DNA of 64,000 bases from Chlorobiota bacterium (GCA_016868665.1 VGGK01000005.1:24748-88747); one strand, 5' to 3'. Counted from the first letter of the stretch, positions 17,504 to 27,840 are shown. Program-made: numbers and translations. The notes: generated by a model from the letters alone, not told the origin.

Positions 17504-20500
17504 TCAGGAATGATCCCGGAATTTTGCGGCCGGACGAAGCCTGTTTACCAGCCGTTCAAATCGAAGCCTGAACCTTTCGAAACCGACATAGACCACCGGA
17601 ATCACAAGCAGGGTAAGAAACATGGAACTGGCAAGTCCGCCTATCAGCGCTACGGCAAGCCCCGATTTCCATTCCGAACCCGAACTTCCGGATAGGGCGA
17701 TCGGCATAAGCCCGAAAACAAGGGTGAAGGTGGTCATCAGAATGGGACGCAGCCGATCCTTACCCGCTTCGATGATGGCTGCATGGAGGTCCATCCCTTC
17801 CACACGGAATTTCGTAATGAAATCGACCAGCAAAATGGCGTTTTTGCCAACAAGACCGACGAGCATGATGATGCCGAGGATGGTAAAGATACTGAGCGAC
17901 TTGCCGAAAAGGGCTAATGCGAAAAGAGCGCCGATGATGGCAAGTGGAATGGAAAACATCACCACCATAGGCCAGATATAGGAATCGTAGAGAGCCACCA
18001 TAATGAGATAGACAAAAACGATGGCAACCAGAAAAGCCATGAGCAACGTCGAAAAGGACTCTCCCTGGTGTTTCAGATCCGACTCGTAGGCATGACTCAC
18101 CCTGGCGGGCATGGTGCCATCGCGTTTCATGTTGCCGATGATTCGCTCAATATCCTGGCCGACGCTGCCGACCGGACGATCGATAACCTGCGCCTTAACC
18201 CAGACCGCACTGTTGCGGTCCTTGCGCTGGAGTTGCGAATAGCCCCGATCCTGCCCGAAGCTGACGAACTGCCCGAGACGCGCCAGATCACCCTGTGGCG
18301 TCCGGAACGCAAGCTGCCCTATGGTTCTCGTGTCCCGGCGGAAATGTTCGTCGAGCATGACACGGATATCGTATTCGTCATCGCCTTCCCGATACTTGCC
18401 CGCATCGTCCCCGGCATAAGCGGTACGAAGCGTCGCGCCGACATCCGATACGTTCAGGCCGAAAGAAGCCATCTTTTCCCGGTCGATTCTCGCCCTCAGT
18501 TCAGGACTGCCGATCGAAGAGGTCAGTTTGACGTCCGCAGTTCCCGGCACCGTTCCCAGACTGTCGCGAAGCGCTTCGGCGACTCGAAGCACCTCGCTGC
18601 GGAACGGTCCGCTGAAAATCACCATGACGGGCGTCTCGTTGGCCGTGCCGAAAATACCGATAGGATTGATGCTTGCTTTCAATCCCGGAACATCCCGCAG
18701 CATGCCGCGCACCTCCTGCATGAAGCGGTCGGTCGAAACCGTGCGCTCTTCCTTTGGAACGAGCCGGATATTCAGCTCCGAAACGTTATCGGCGCTCTCG
18801 GTAAAAAATCCTTCGGTCGAAGCCCCGACGTTAGCGAGCACCTTTTGCACTTCGGGCTTCGAGGATAACCTTCGCTCGATCTGACGCGTCATGCTGTCAG
18901 TCTCTTCAAGTCGGGTTCCCGGTTCGTATTCCATCATCACGGAAAATTCGCCCCGGTCGGAAACTTCGATGAACTCCCCTCCGATAAAACCGAAAGCGAG
19001 CAGGCTGAATGAAAGCAGAAGGAGCACCGTGGCGCCCGTAACAACCTTCCAGCCATTGCGCAGGCTCCAGCCGAGCGTAATGGCATATATCTCCCGAAGA
19101 CGCTGGAAGTTGCGCTCGAAACCGACAGCAAAACGCGAGAACGCATTAACCGGCTGCAGCTGTCCGACGCGTGAAAAACGAGAAGCGAGAAGCGGAGTCA
19201 CTGTAAATGAGACGAAAAGACTTACCAAGGTGGACAGCACCATGACAACAGCGAATTCGCGAAGAATATTGCCGACGATGCCGCTGACGAGCGAGAGGGG
19301 AAGAAACACCACCACATCGACCAGCGTTATGGACAGCGCGGTAAAACCGATTTCATTTCTGCCTCGAAGCGCTGCCTCGCGAGGCTCCACCCCCTGTTCA
19401 AGGTAACGATAGATGTTTTCAAGCACCACGATCGAGTCATCGACAAGAATGCCCACGACAAGCGACAGGGAAAGCAGTGTCATGAGATTCAGCGAAAAAT
19501 CGAACAGGTACATACCGATGAAGGTAGTGACCAGGGACGTCGGAATAGAGACCATGACAATAAGAGAGTTGCGCAGACTGTGCAGGAAAAGCAGCATGAC
19601 AAGCGCAACGAGCAGAATGGCGATTATCAGATCGTGCTGCACTGCTGTAACGGCTTCGATCGTAAAAATCGAAGCGTCCTGGGCGATATCGAAACGAAGA
19701 TTTTCATCGCTGTAAAGGGTCTCGAGCGTTTTTATCTTATCGCGAACAAGGCGGCTGACATCGACCGTATTTGCATCGCTCTGCTTCATGACCATGAGCC
19801 CGACGGCGCTGCGCCCGTTGATGCGTGTCAGCGTGGTTATATCCCGGAACCCGTCGCGGACCTCGGCCACATCAGAAAGCCTTATGCTGCCGCCATCTCC
19901 ATCTGTTCGCAGAACAAGCTGCTTCACCTCATCAAGCGATGCAAATTTTCCCGCCAGCCGCAGAACGAACTGGCGGTCAGCGGCATCGACGGTGCCGGTA
20001 GGAAAATCAAGGTTTGCCCGGCCTATTGAGCCGAGCGTTTCCGCAACAGTCAGACCATAGGATTCAAGCCGTCCCGGATCGAGGTTCACTCTTATCTCCC
20101 GCTCCAGTCCGCCGGTCAGGTAGACCTGGCCAACACCTGCGATACTTGAGAACTGGGGCCTGATATTATCCTTGAGCAGCTTATAGAATATTGCGTGAGG
20201 CAGCGAAGATGTTGCGCCGAAGCGAAGCACCGGAACTTCGTCGAGCGCGAATTTGCTGATTACCGGCTCTTTGGCATCATCGGGGAGCGTGCTGCGGATC
20301 TCGCTGATCTTGCGCTGGGCATCCTGCAGCGACTTGTCGACATCGGCATCGTTGGAAAACTCGATAGTGACAACAGACATCCCTTCGGACGATGTCGAGG
20401 AAACCGTCGAAATTTTCTCAAGAGCCGATACAGCCTCCTCGACCGGCCTGGTGACGGACGTTTCGACCTCGGAGGGCGATGCTCCGGGATACTGCACGGC

Positions 20501-20641
20501 AACAGATACGACCGGCGGCGTCATCTTCGGCAGCAGCTCGTACTGGAGCTGCAGGTAACTGAACAGCCCGAGAATACCGAGGACGGAAAAAAGCACGACG
20601 ATCAGGGTCGGTCGCTTTATGGACAGTTCGGTCAGGGTCAT
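17504..20641 (-). CDS. RND-family efflux pump, inner-membrane subunit (AcrB/MdtB-like)
   Basis: This 1045-residue protein has two six-helix bundles and two large periplasmic loops, the standard RND pump size. The proton-relay aspartates are in GILVDDSIVVLE of helix 4, and the second half contains the matching GLVGKNAILLVDF region. It starts MTLTELSIKRPTL, typical of the HAE-1/CusA-like superfamily. The start overlaps the adaptor gene's stop by 4 nt (ATGA), so translation is coupled. By family it exports hydrophobic compounds using proton-motive force; the absence of heavy-metal-specific motifs favours drugs, bile-like compounds or lipids. No TolC gene accompanies this pair; the one at 43535-44854 could serve. 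Confidence 0.93.
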   Translation of the reverse strand: MTLTELSIKRPTLIVVLFSVLGILGLFSYLQLQYELLPKMTPPVVSVAVQYPGASPSEVETSVTRPVEEAVSALEKISTVSSTSSEGMSVVTIEFSNDADVDKSLQDAQRKISEIRSTLPDDAKEPVISKFALDEVPVLRFGATSSLPHAIFYKLLKDNIRPQFSSIAGVGQVYLTGGLEREIRVNLDPGRLESYGLTVAETLGSIGRANLDFPTGTVDAADRQFVLRLAGKFASLDEVKQLVLRTDGDGGSIRLSDVAEVRDGFRDITTLTRINGRSAVGLMVMKQSDANTVDVSRLVRDKIKTLETLYSDENLRFDIAQDASIFTIEAVTAVQHDLIIAILLVALVMLLFLHSLRNSLIVMVSIPTSLVTTFIGMYLFDFSLNLMTLLSLSLVVGILVDDSIVVLENIYRYLEQGVEPREAALRGRNEIGFTALSITLVDVVVFLPLSLVSGIVGNILREFAVVMVLSTLVSLFVSFTVTPLLASRFSRVGQLQPVNAFSRFAVGFERNFQRLREIYAITLGWSLRNGWKVVTGATVLLLLSFSLLAFGFIGGEFIEVSDRGEFSVMMEYEPGTRLEETDSMTRQIERRLSSKPEVQKVLANVGASTEGFFTESADNVSELNIRLVPKEERTVSTDRFMQEVRGMLRDVPGLKASINPIGIFGTANETPVMVIFSGPFRSEVLRVAEALRDSLGTVPGTADVKLTSSIGSPELRARIDREKMASFGLNVSDVGATLRTAYAGDDAGKYREGDDEYDIRVMLDEHFRRDTRTIGQLAFRTPQGDLARLGQFVSFGQDRGYSQLQRKDRNSAVWVKAQVIDRPVGSVGQDIERIIGNMKRDGTMPARVSHAYESDLKHQGESFSTLLMAFLVAIVFVYLIMVALYDSYIWPMVVMFSIPLAIIGALFALALFGKSLSIFTILGIIMLVGLVGKNAILLVDFITKFRVEGMDLHAAIIEAGKDRLRPILMTTFTLVFGLMPIALSGSSGSEWKSGLAVALIGGLASSMFLTLLVIPVVYVGFERFRLRFERLVNRLRPAAKFRDHS

Positions 20642-21726
20642 TGGGGGCTTTTCTTTCCGTTTCGGGCAATAATCCGTACCTGCGCGCCATCCCGGAGCTC
20701 GTTCTGACCGTTGGTAACCACCAGTTCGCCTTCCGAAAGACCGGAAGAAACAGCAAGATAATCACCATACTCGCGACCTACAGTTATTTTACGTAAACGC
20801 GCCGTCTGGTTTTTCACGACATAGACTTCGGGGCTCAAGATGCTGCCGGAAAGCGCGGTTCGGGGAATGACCGGAACATTCCGCAATTCGCTCCCTTTCA
20901 GGATGACGCGCACGAACATGCCTGCACGCAAAGGCTCCGGTCCATGGTTCTCAAGTACGGCTTCGGCTTCGTAAGTACGGCCGGTTCCGGCCTTGCCGCT
21001 CAGCGTTCCAAGCAGGCCCTCCAGAGCAACCCCGTTACCTGCAAGCACGGTTAACGGATACCCCGGAGCAATACCCCGAACCTCTTTTTCGGTAAGAAAA
21101 AACTTCACGCGCAAACGGGAAATATCCACAATATCGGCAACCTTCATTCCCGGCTGAACCATTTCGCCCTCATCGACCAGTTTACGGGATACGGTTCCTG
21201 CAACCGGAGCCGTGATTCTCGTGTAGCCGAACAGCTTGCGGGCTTCGATCATATCGGTCTCAGCTTCCTGCCGCTTCAGGCGCATCGACTCGAAAACAGA
21301 TACGGATACGGCGCCTTCAGCCTGAAGAGCCTTGTACCGGTCGAAATCAAGAACGGCCTTCTCGTAGGCAATCTGCGCTTTTTTCAGCGAGGAGCGCTGC
21401 AATTCGTCATCCACCACAAACAGCAGATCTCCGGCCTTTTTTATGGAGCCGACCTCCGCTGCTGTTTTTCTGACAAGTCCGGAAGTTTCCGAGCGAACCT
21501 CAACATCCGTGAACGCTTCAGCAGTTCCGGTCACCGAAAGAGAATCACGTAACAACTCACGGCGAACCGGAAACGTCGCGACAGGAACAGCCTCCTGGTA
21601 AACCGGCGCCGTCTGAACCGGCTCACTCCGGTGCTGATACCACCAGAACATCCCGGAAAACAGGGCAATAAGAATGATCGATATCGCAATGTTCCTGATT
21701 TTCATCGTATCGGACTTTATAACCAT
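20638..21726 (-). CDS. RND efflux periplasmic adaptor (membrane fusion protein)
   Basis: This 362-residue adaptor has one N-terminal anchor helix (IAISIILIALFSGMFWW). A lipoyl-like domain with VEVRSETSGLVRK follows, then a helical hairpin, a beta-barrel domain and a C-terminal membrane-proximal domain ending in VTNGQNELRDGAQV. This is the HlyD/AcrA layout bridging inner-membrane pump and outer-membrane channel. The ATG at 21726 has AAGG 10 nt upstream; a GTG at 21735 and an ATG at 21705 are alternatives. It is co-transcribed with the pump gene, which it overlaps by 4 nt. Confidence 0.92.
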   Translation of the reverse strand: MVIKSDTMKIRNIAISIILIALFSGMFWWYQHRSEPVQTAPVYQEAVPVATFPVRRELLRDSLSVTGTAEAFTDVEVRSETSGLVRKTAAEVGSIKKAGDLLFVVDDELQRSSLKKAQIAYEKAVLDFDRYKALQAEGAVSVSVFESMRLKRQEAETDMIEARKLFGYTRITAPVAGTVSRKLVDEGEMVQPGMKVADIVDISRLRVKFFLTEKEVRGIAPGYPLTVLAGNGVALEGLLGTLSGKAGTGRTYEAEAVLENHGPEPLRAGMFVRVILKGSELRNVPVIPRTALSGSILSPEVYVVKNQTARLRKITVGREYGDYLAVSSGLSEGELVVTNGQNELRDGAQVRIIARNGKKSPQ

Positions 21727-21811
21727 GATCACCAAACCTTATAACGCGAAAGGCGGAACATAAGCTCCGCCCTCACTGAAAAAAACAAACGGCAACAACC
21801 GCTCTGCGCCT

Positions 21812-22543
21812 TCAGCAGAAATTGCTCGAAATGGAGCACGAAATATCGGCAGAAGCCTTCACATGATTGAGAATCGAAAGAATGCCTGTCAGGTTCGTGA
21901 TATTCTGGTCGTTCACAGAAGACCTGATCTTATCCACCGCCCTGTCGTAGAGTTCCTGGATCTCCTTCATCATATCAAGCGTCTCCCTTGCGTGCTTCGA
22001 ATTACCGCTCACGAAAGCCTCGACGGCTTTCTTGATCATTTCCGCGGTAATATCGCCCATCGGCTTCAGGCCGTACTCATCCTTGTGCAGATCCTGAACA
22101 TTAGCGAACTGTACGTAAGCTGTCTTGTCGGCAATGTTGAGCGCGAACTGCGCAATGCGCTCGAGTTCCTGCAGGATCATGCGGGCATCACGCACGACGG
22201 CAAGCTGCTCCTCGTTCAGACCCTGGAACGCAGAATAGGAAAGAGTGAGATACTCCACTTCGAACTTTCCTTTCTGGATGTACTCCTCATCAAACTTGAA
22301 AGCTGAAGCGGCAAGCTCCACGTTTTTCTTCGTTGAAGCACGTATGGCGAGCATCAGGTTGTTTTCGACATTCGAAGAGAGCTTCGTCAGCTTCTGCTTG
22401 AGCGATTCAAGCTGAATATGAACCGCCTCCCTTGGTTTGGTGGAAAGATTGAACTTCGCCGGATCGATCTGGATGGTAAATGCTTTCGGTGTTTCAGCGG
22501 CTTTCGGGGCATCTCCGAAAATCTTGCCAAGAAGATTTGCCAT
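21812..22543 (-). CDS. PhoU-like protein, divergent paralog
   Basis: This 243-residue protein is mostly helical. A middle part (ELERIAQFALNIADKT and the surrounding helices) has the spacing of PhoU three-helix bundles, with glutamates and aspartates placed as in the metal-binding motif. About 40 extra residues precede the first helix and the C-terminus is cysteine-containing (SCSISSNFC). It sits directly after phoU at the 3' end of the phosphate operon, so a role in phosphate signalling or intracellular phosphate handling is likely but inferred. Similar PhoU-fold proteins also pair with Pit transporters, and none is seen here. GGAG lies 11 nt before the ATG. Confidence 0.7.
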   Translation of the reverse strand: MANLLGKIFGDAPKAAETPKAFTIQIDPAKFNLSTKPREAVHIQLESLKQKLTKLSSNVENNLMLAIRASTKKNVELAASAFKFDEEYIQKGKFEVEYLTLSYSAFQGLNEEQLAVVRDARMILQELERIAQFALNIADKTAYVQFANVQDLHKDEYGLKPMGDITAEMIKKAVEAFVSGNSKHARETLDMMKEIQELYDRAVDKIRSSVNDQNITNLTGILSILNHVKASADISCSISSNFC

Positions 22544-22671
22544 ATTGTTTGGAACTCCATGCTTGTTTAAGAAAACCGGATTTTGAAATGTTTTATAATT
22601 TACCTAACGAAAAAGGTTTATTCAAAAAAAAACATCTTCGGTTCGGTTCCCTGCTCCCTGTCGATAAGGGT

Positions 22672-23358
22672 TCAGTCTTTAAGTGACTGAATCAGTTTTT
22701 CATAACCGCTGTCGGTGTGGCGCGCAATTTCACCGGTCACCAGGTAAATGACCTCGCTGGCGATTCTCGTTGCATGATCGGCCATTCTCTCGATATACCT
22801 CGAAATGCTGAGCGCGGCGATCAGCTGATCGACATCGGCATCCGAATCTTTCATCTGACGGGCGACCTTTTTGAATACAGCGCTGTGCATGGCGTCGATC
22901 TCTTCGTCCATAGCCTCTACCCGGTCGGCAAGAATACGATCCTTGTTGACGAACGCCTCTATGGATTTTGCGGTCATCTCTCCGGCATGCCGGCCCATGT
23001 TCCCGAAATCGAACCTGTCGAGCATCTCCGGACCGATTTCCGGCATCCGCTCGATGATATGCACCGCAAGATCGCCTATCCGCTCGAGATCGTCGTTGAT
23101 CTTCATGATGGTCACTATGGTGCGCAGATCGCGGGCGACCGGCTGCTGCAGGGCAAGAAACGCGAGACAGCGTTCTTCGAGCCTTACCTCTGTCATATCG
23201 ATTTCGTCATCCATCAGCCTGATCGCTCTGGCACGCTCTTCATCCTGACGCCTTACGGCATCGAGGGCATCGTAAAAATTCTGCAGAACCTTGTTGGACA
23301 GCTCGACAAGCGCCTCCGACAGCTCTCTGATATGTTCGTGTACCGGCCTGTCTGACAT
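22672..23358 (-). CDS. phoU: Phosphate transport system regulator PhoU
   Basis: This 228-residue all-helical protein consists of two tandem PhoU repeats. Characteristic motifs are DDEIDMTEVRLEERCLAFLA in the first repeat with DLRTIVTIMKINDDLERIGD, and SRYIERMADHATRIASE in the second. PhoU binds metal clusters and connects the Pst transporter to the PhoR/PhoB two-component system, keeping the regulon off when phosphate is plentiful. The gene follows pstB by 18 bp on the same strand, the canonical pstSCAB-phoU order. No ribosome binding site stands out before the ATG. Confidence 0.93.
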   Translation of the reverse strand: MSDRPVHEHIRELSEALVELSNKVLQNFYDALDAVRRQDEERARAIRLMDDEIDMTEVRLEERCLAFLALQQPVARDLRTIVTIMKINDDLERIGDLAVHIIERMPEIGPEMLDRFDFGNMGRHAGEMTAKSIEAFVNKDRILADRVEAMDEEIDAMHSAVFKKVARQMKDSDADVDQLIAALSISRYIERMADHATRIASEVIYLVTGEIARHTDSGYEKLIQSLKD

Positions 23359-23376
23359 GGCGGTAAAATGGTTTCG

Positions 23377-24237
23377 TTAGCTGAATCTTCCGGTAATGTA
23401 ATCTTCGGTCATCCGGTCTTTCGGGTTTGTGAACAGTTGTGCGGTCGGCGCATACTCGACCAGCACCCCTTCGTAAAAAAACATGGTATAGTCGGACACT
23501 CTCGATGCCTGCTGCATATTGTGCGTGACGATCATGATCGTGTAGCTTCCGCGCAGTTCCTGAATAAGATCCTCGATCTTGGCGGTAGCTTTGGGATCGA
23601 GCGCGGAAGTCGGTTCGTCAAGCAGAAGGATTTCCGGCTCTACGGCAAGCGCGCGGGCCACGCAGAGCCGCTGCTGCTGTCCGCCGCTGAGGCCAAGCGC
23701 GTTCCTGTCGAGCCGATCGCTCACCTCGTCCCATAATGCAGCTTTGCGCAGGCTGCGTTCGACAACTTCGGCGAGCTGCTTCCTGTCGTTCATCCCGTGC
23801 AGTCTCGGACCGTAGGCGATATTGTCGAAAATGGATTTTGGAAACGGATTCGGCTTCTGGAACACCATGCCGATTTTCTTGCGAAGCAGAACTTCGTCGG
23901 TGAATTTACCATAAATATCTTCGCCGTCAAACAGCAACGCCCCGGTCGTATGGCAACCCGGTATCAGATCGTTCATCCGGTTGATCGCCCTGAGATAGGT
24001 GCTTTTTCCGCAGCCGCTTGGCCCGATGATGGATGTCACGTATTTTGAAAGCACATCGGCATTGACTTTTTTTACAGCTTCGAATTCGCCGTAATAGATT
24101 GAAAAAACCTTTGCCGTAACATGGGGGTTGCCGCCGCCCGATATCTGTTTCCTTTCGGAAGGCAGATAAATATCTCGCATAGCGGTTTTCACCTGCTCTA
24201 TCTGTGATGTATCTCTGCCATCTGCTGTCATCTGCAT
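23377..24237 (-). CDS. pstB: Phosphate ABC transporter ATP-binding protein PstB
   Basis: This 286-residue ABC ATPase has Walker [10 protein letters not shown], the PstB-typical [10 protein letters not shown] after it, the signature [15 protein letters not shown] and Walker [14 protein letters not shown] family-typical H-loop appears in IVTHNMQQA. It drives phosphate import through PstC-PstA. About 30 residues longer than usual at the N-terminus, it may start at the second ATG (24231), which has a better-spaced GAGG. It lies 5 nt after pstA, so co-translation is likely. Confidence 0.96.
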   Translation of the reverse strand: MQMTADGRDTSQIEQVKTAMRDIYLPSERKQISGGGNPHVTAKVFSIYYGEFEAVKKVNADVLSKYVTSIIGPSGCGKSTYLRAINRMNDLIPGCHTTGALLFDGEDIYGKFTDEVLLRKKIGMVFQKPNPFPKSIFDNIAYGPRLHGMNDRKQLAEVVERSLRKAALWDEVSDRLDRNALGLSGGQQQRLCVARALAVEPEILLLDEPTSALDPKATAKIEDLIQELRGSYTIMIVTHNMQQASRVSDYTMFFYEGVLVEYAPTAQLFTNPKDRMTEDYITGRFS

Positions 24238-24242
24238 GATCC

Positions 24243-25589
24243 TCAGCCTTTTAATTTTTTGGAAATACGCGCTCTCAGAAGAATTGCCGAAAGATTCAGC
24301 AGCAGCACGATCGAAACAAGCGCAAGCACCATCCCGTACTGCACATGGCGTATTTCTGCCGCTGCCTCATGTTCGCTTGCAAGGTTGTAGATATTCCACG
24401 AAAGCGCAGGGGTTGGTGACGATAAAACGTCGGCAATACCTATCGCCGAACCCACGCTGACAGCTGCGGTGAATATGATCGGCGCGGTTTCGCCTGCTGC
24501 CCTGCCGAGACTGATAACCCCGCCGGTAAGAATACCGGGAAGGGCGGCGGGAAGAATAACCGTCATAATGGTGTTCCACTTCGTCGAACCAAGGCTCAGC
24601 GATGCCTCCTTGTAGGTCTTCGGTACAGAAAGAATCGCCTCTTCGGCCGCGCGGATAATGGTAGGCAAAATCATGATAGCGAGCGTCAGAGAACCGGCGA
24701 GCACGCTTTTCGACTCAGAAACCTTGAGCGTGTTGATGAAAAACGCCAGGCCGAACAGTCCGAAAACGATACTCGGCACGCCGGCCAGCGTACTGTTGGC
24801 GCTGCGAAGCATGCTTGTGAAGAAACCGTCACGGGCATACTCGGTAAAATAAATGGCCGCAATGACGCCCAGAGGAAACGCAAAAAGCATGGCACCGACG
24901 GCAAGAAAGAACGTTCCCTGAATTTCCGGCCAGACCCCTCCGAAAATATGAGAATCCACAGAACTGTCCGTCAGAAAACCCCAGTAGACGGTAAACCGGG
25001 GCTGAAGCATCTTGTCGAGATTGTTTTCAACATACGGAAACAGCCTGACGAGTGACGTGCCCTCGAACTCGGCGGCACGGCTGACGAAATACTCCTTTGC
25101 CATCGAATTCGGATCGGAATAATCCCATTTCGCCTCATATAACAGCTCATGCAGCTTCTCCTCGGCCTTCTCCCACCGAGTCTGGCCATACCTGTACCTT
25201 GTCAGAATAGCCTCCTCATCTCCGGGCAGCGGGCCGATAAGATGGCGAAGCGCCGTTTGCACAGGGCCATATTTCGAACGGAATTCCTGCTGACGTACAG
25301 GCTCCATCGTCTCCATCTCGGCTTCAAATCGCGAGAGCATGCTGTACGCCTCCTTGCGGTAGATTCCGGCAGCTGCGTTTTCCTTGTCGAGTTCAGCCTT
25401 GTCGCCCTTTCCGAATTCATTATAAAGCATGTTGCGATGCTCGATCGTTTCGGTGAAAAACACCGCCCCCAGTCCATTGTATACGATCGGAACGATAACA
25501 ATCAGCAGCGCGATCCCCATGACGGCAATAGAACCGATACCGACGGCGCTGAACGAACGATCAAGGATTTTTCTTGTTCCAAGGTTCAT
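24243..25589 (-). CDS. pstA: Phosphate ABC transporter permease PstA with long periplasmic insert
   Basis: This 448-residue protein is well above the usual 280-300. After the first membrane helix (about 16-40) there is a hydrophilic, charged region of about 170 residues. The normal permease core with its binding-protein-dependent transport signature ([22 protein letters not shown]) follows. The insert contains heptad-like Glu/Lys-rich stretches ([17 protein letters not shown]) and would face the periplasm, where it could contact PstS. Together with PstC it forms the membrane channel for phosphate. The start ATG at 25589 lies 53 nt after pstC. Confidence 0.92.
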   Translation of the reverse strand: MNLGTRKILDRSFSAVGIGSIAVMGIALLIVIVPIVYNGLGAVFFTETIEHRNMLYNEFGKGDKAELDKENAAAGIYRKEAYSMLSRFEAEMETMEPVRQQEFRSKYGPVQTALRHLIGPLPGDEEAILTRYRYGQTRWEKAEEKLHELLYEAKWDYSDPNSMAKEYFVSRAAEFEGTSLVRLFPYVENNLDKMLQPRFTVYWGFLTDSSVDSHIFGGVWPEIQGTFFLAVGAMLFAFPLGVIAAIYFTEYARDGFFTSMLRSANSTLAGVPSIVFGLFGLAFFINTLKVSESKSVLAGSLTLAIMILPTIIRAAEEAILSVPKTYKEASLSLGSTKWNTIMTVILPAALPGILTGGVISLGRAAGETAPIIFTAAVSVGSAIGIADVLSSPTPALSWNIYNLASEHEAAAEIRHVQYGMVLALVSIVLLLNLSAILLRARISKKLKG

Positions 25590-25641
25590 GATTGCAGATT
25601 CTGATTATAAAAACATCCCTTGCATTCCGGAAACGAGAGGC

Positions 25642-26859
25642 TCATTGACCCGAAAGGATCTTTCTCTGGCGAACCACAATCCGTTCGCTGACGAGATTGC
25701 TGAAAAAACTGATAACAAGCAGGAAAAGACCCATGGCGAAAAGCACATGGTAGCGTTCCGAACCGGTGACCTGATCGGCCTCTCCCATATCGCCGGCGAT
25801 GGTGGCCGTCAATGTCCTTACAGCCTCAAGGTAGTTGAACCATGGTTCAGGAATATGCGACGAGTTGCCCGATGCCATCCAGACAACCATGGTCTCGCCA
25901 AGCGCGCGCATGATACCGAGAATCACGGCAGCAAGAATACCACTGCTCGCAGCCGGAAGAACGGTTCTCACAATGGTTTCAGCCCGGGTGGAACCAAGCG
26001 CATAACTCCCCTCGCGCAACTCTCTGCCTACCGCCTGCAAGGCGTCTTCGGAGACGCTGACGATGGTCGGGAGCGCCATGAAACTCAGAATAATGGAAAC
26101 GTTCAGAGCATTGGTACCTGACATAATTTCTATCTGACGCAGCACCGAACCGACCCAGTAGAGAAATCCGAGTGCAGCTGCACCAAAGACCACAAGCAGC
26201 GTTGTCGACATCATCTGCCGCTTGTTCTGGTCCTCCATGTTCGCGGTCAGGAGATCGGATATGACGATAATCGCCAGCAGCAGAAACGGAGCGGCAAGCA
26301 CCCACCAGGCCCACATGAGAATTGGCCCTCCCTGGGTCTGAAGGAGCGGAGCAAATATGACAAGGGCAAAAAAGCCGAAGGCGACGGAAGGAATAGCGGC
26401 AAGCATTTCGATAACCGGCTTGGCATATTGCCTTACGGAAAAAGGGAGGATGTCGCTGAGGCAGATCGCTGCGGAAACTCCCATGGGAACGGCCAGCAGC
26501 GTCGAACCGAGCGTAACCATGAGGCTGCCGTATATGATGGCAAGTGCGCCGAACTTGCCGGGATCGTCTGCCGGATACCAGTCAGTGCTGGTAAAAAACT
26601 CGGCGAATCCCCTCAACTGGAAATAGGGAATGGCGTCTACCGCCACGAAATAAAAAATGAAAAACACGACGATCGCCACAAACGAGGCAATCAGAAGCAG
26701 TGTCGATTCGCCGACTGTCCTGGCAAATTTCTGGATCTTCCTTTTCCCGGCACTTACAACGAATGCGCCGGATCGGCCGCTCTCTTTCCTGACATCTTCA
26801 CTCATAACGATGGAATTGATTTCCGTATCATTGCCGGAACAAGCCTGTTCCGTCTTCAT
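25642..26859 (-). CDS. pstC: Phosphate ABC transporter permease PstC
   Basis: With the ATG used here the protein has 405 residues. Six or more membrane helices follow a cytoplasmic N-terminus of about 60 residues, and the permease signature VLPAASSGILAAVILGIMRA precedes the last helices. A sizeable loop between helices carries an additional hydrophobic segment, as in Chlorobi homologs. The start is uncertain: candidates are GTG 26937, TTG 26874 (with AAAGG upstream), ATG 26859 and ATG 26805, and none has a textbook signal. It forms the phosphate channel with PstA. Confidence 0.9.
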   Translation of the reverse strand: MKTEQACSGNDTEINSIVMSEDVRKESGRSGAFVVSAGKRKIQKFARTVGESTLLLIASFVAIVVFFIFYFVAVDAIPYFQLRGFAEFFTSTDWYPADDPGKFGALAIIYGSLMVTLGSTLLAVPMGVSAAICLSDILPFSVRQYAKPVIEMLAAIPSVAFGFFALVIFAPLLQTQGGPILMWAWWVLAAPFLLLAIIVISDLLTANMEDQNKRQMMSTTLLVVFGAAALGFLYWVGSVLRQIEIMSGTNALNVSIILSFMALPTIVSVSEDALQAVGRELREGSYALGSTRAETIVRTVLPAASSGILAAVILGIMRALGETMVVWMASGNSSHIPEPWFNYLEAVRTLTATIAGDMGEADQVTGSERYHVLFAMGLFLLVISFFSNLVSERIVVRQRKILSGQ

Positions 26860-26943
26860 TTTCGAACGCCACAATCTACAGTCCTTTTCTGCAAGAAAAA
26901 ACCGGATAATGTTACAAGTATGCAACAACTCCGGCACGGCAAC

Positions 26944-26981
26944 AAAAAAGCCGACACCACATACGATTATGGATCGGCTTT
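26944..26981 (-). terminator. Hairpin plus T tract between pstS and pstC (attenuator-like)
   Basis: On the minus strand AAAGCCGA pairs with TCGGCTTT around a 19-nt loop and a T6 run follows directly. It lies 29 bp after the pstS stop and before every pstC start candidate. A partial terminator here would lower permease expression relative to the binding protein, the usual stoichiometry for ABC importers. Confidence 0.7.
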
Positions 26982-27009
26982 ACTCATGTACATCCCTCTC
27001 TCCTTCCGG

Positions 27010-27840
27010 TTACCTGACGATAAAACCGAGCTCCGAGATCATCCTTTTGCCGTCGGGAGTCCCGGCAAGATCTATAAATGTTTTCAGCTTCCCGGAAGGC
27101 ATACCGGCAGTATAGAAATACAGGGGCCTCGATACCGTGTATGTTCCGCTTTTCACCGTTGCTTTTGAAGGAAGAATACCATTGACCGCTACCGGTTTGA
27201 CGGAACGGTCCACAAAACCGAGACCAAGAAATCCGATTGCCGAACGGGTTGAAGCAATCCGGTTCTTGATGGCGCCGTTGCTGGCCTGTGTTTCGGCGGT
27301 TCTGGAAATCGGGGCGGTTTTTCCCATGACCAGTTCCTTGAACGCTTCCTGGGTACCACTGTTCGACTCGCGCTGGATCACCACGATTTTCGCATTCGGC
27401 CCGCCAACCTGGTTCCAGTTGGTGACGCGTCCGGAATAAATATCTCTCAGCTGTGTCTTGGTCAGGTTTCTGACGGGATTGCCAGGATGGACAACCATGG
27501 CGATACCGTCAAGAGCAACGATATGCTGCACCAGAGTGACGCCTTTTTTCCTCGCGGCTTCAAGCTCCTGAGGCTTCATGGCCCTCGACATACTTGCGAT
27601 ATCGCAGGTATTATTGATAAGGCTTTTCGCGCCGTTCCCGCTCCCCGACTCGCTCACCGTCACCTTTACGCCGTATTTTTTCGTAAAGTATGCAGCAAAC
27701 GACTTCGCAAGCGGCCCGACGGTCGTCGATCCGTCGAGCACAATAGTATTGCCCGCTGCAGCATGCACGGGAACCGAAAACACAAGAGAGAGCAGCGCAA
27801 GCAACAGTATGTTTTTCATCGTTTTCATCATGTCAGACAT
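27010..27840 (-). CDS. pstS: Phosphate-binding protein PstS (paralog 1)
   Basis: This 276-residue periplasmic binding protein has a signal peptide ending near VHAAAG. Its phosphate-binding motifs are DGSTTVGPLAKSF, SESGSGNGAKSLI and RESNSGTQEAF. The SGSGNG and SGTQ loops are the ones that hydrogen-bond phosphate in PstS. It is closest to the second pstS lying just upstream, with which it shares most of its length. The first ATG is used; ATGs at codons 4, 5 and 8 are also possible and no ribosome binding site discriminates between them. It feeds PstC-PstA. Confidence 0.93.
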   Translation of the reverse strand: MSDMMKTMKNILLLALLSLVFSVPVHAAAGNTIVLDGSTTVGPLAKSFAAYFTKKYGVKVTVSESGSGNGAKSLINNTCDIASMSRAMKPQELEAARKKGVTLVQHIVALDGIAMVVHPGNPVRNLTKTQLRDIYSGRVTNWNQVGGPNAKIVVIQRESNSGTQEAFKELVMGKTAPISRTAETQASNGAIKNRIASTRSAIGFLGLGFVDRSVKPVAVNGILPSKATVKSGTYTVSRPLYFYTAGMPSGKLKTFIDLAGTPDGKRMISELGFIVR

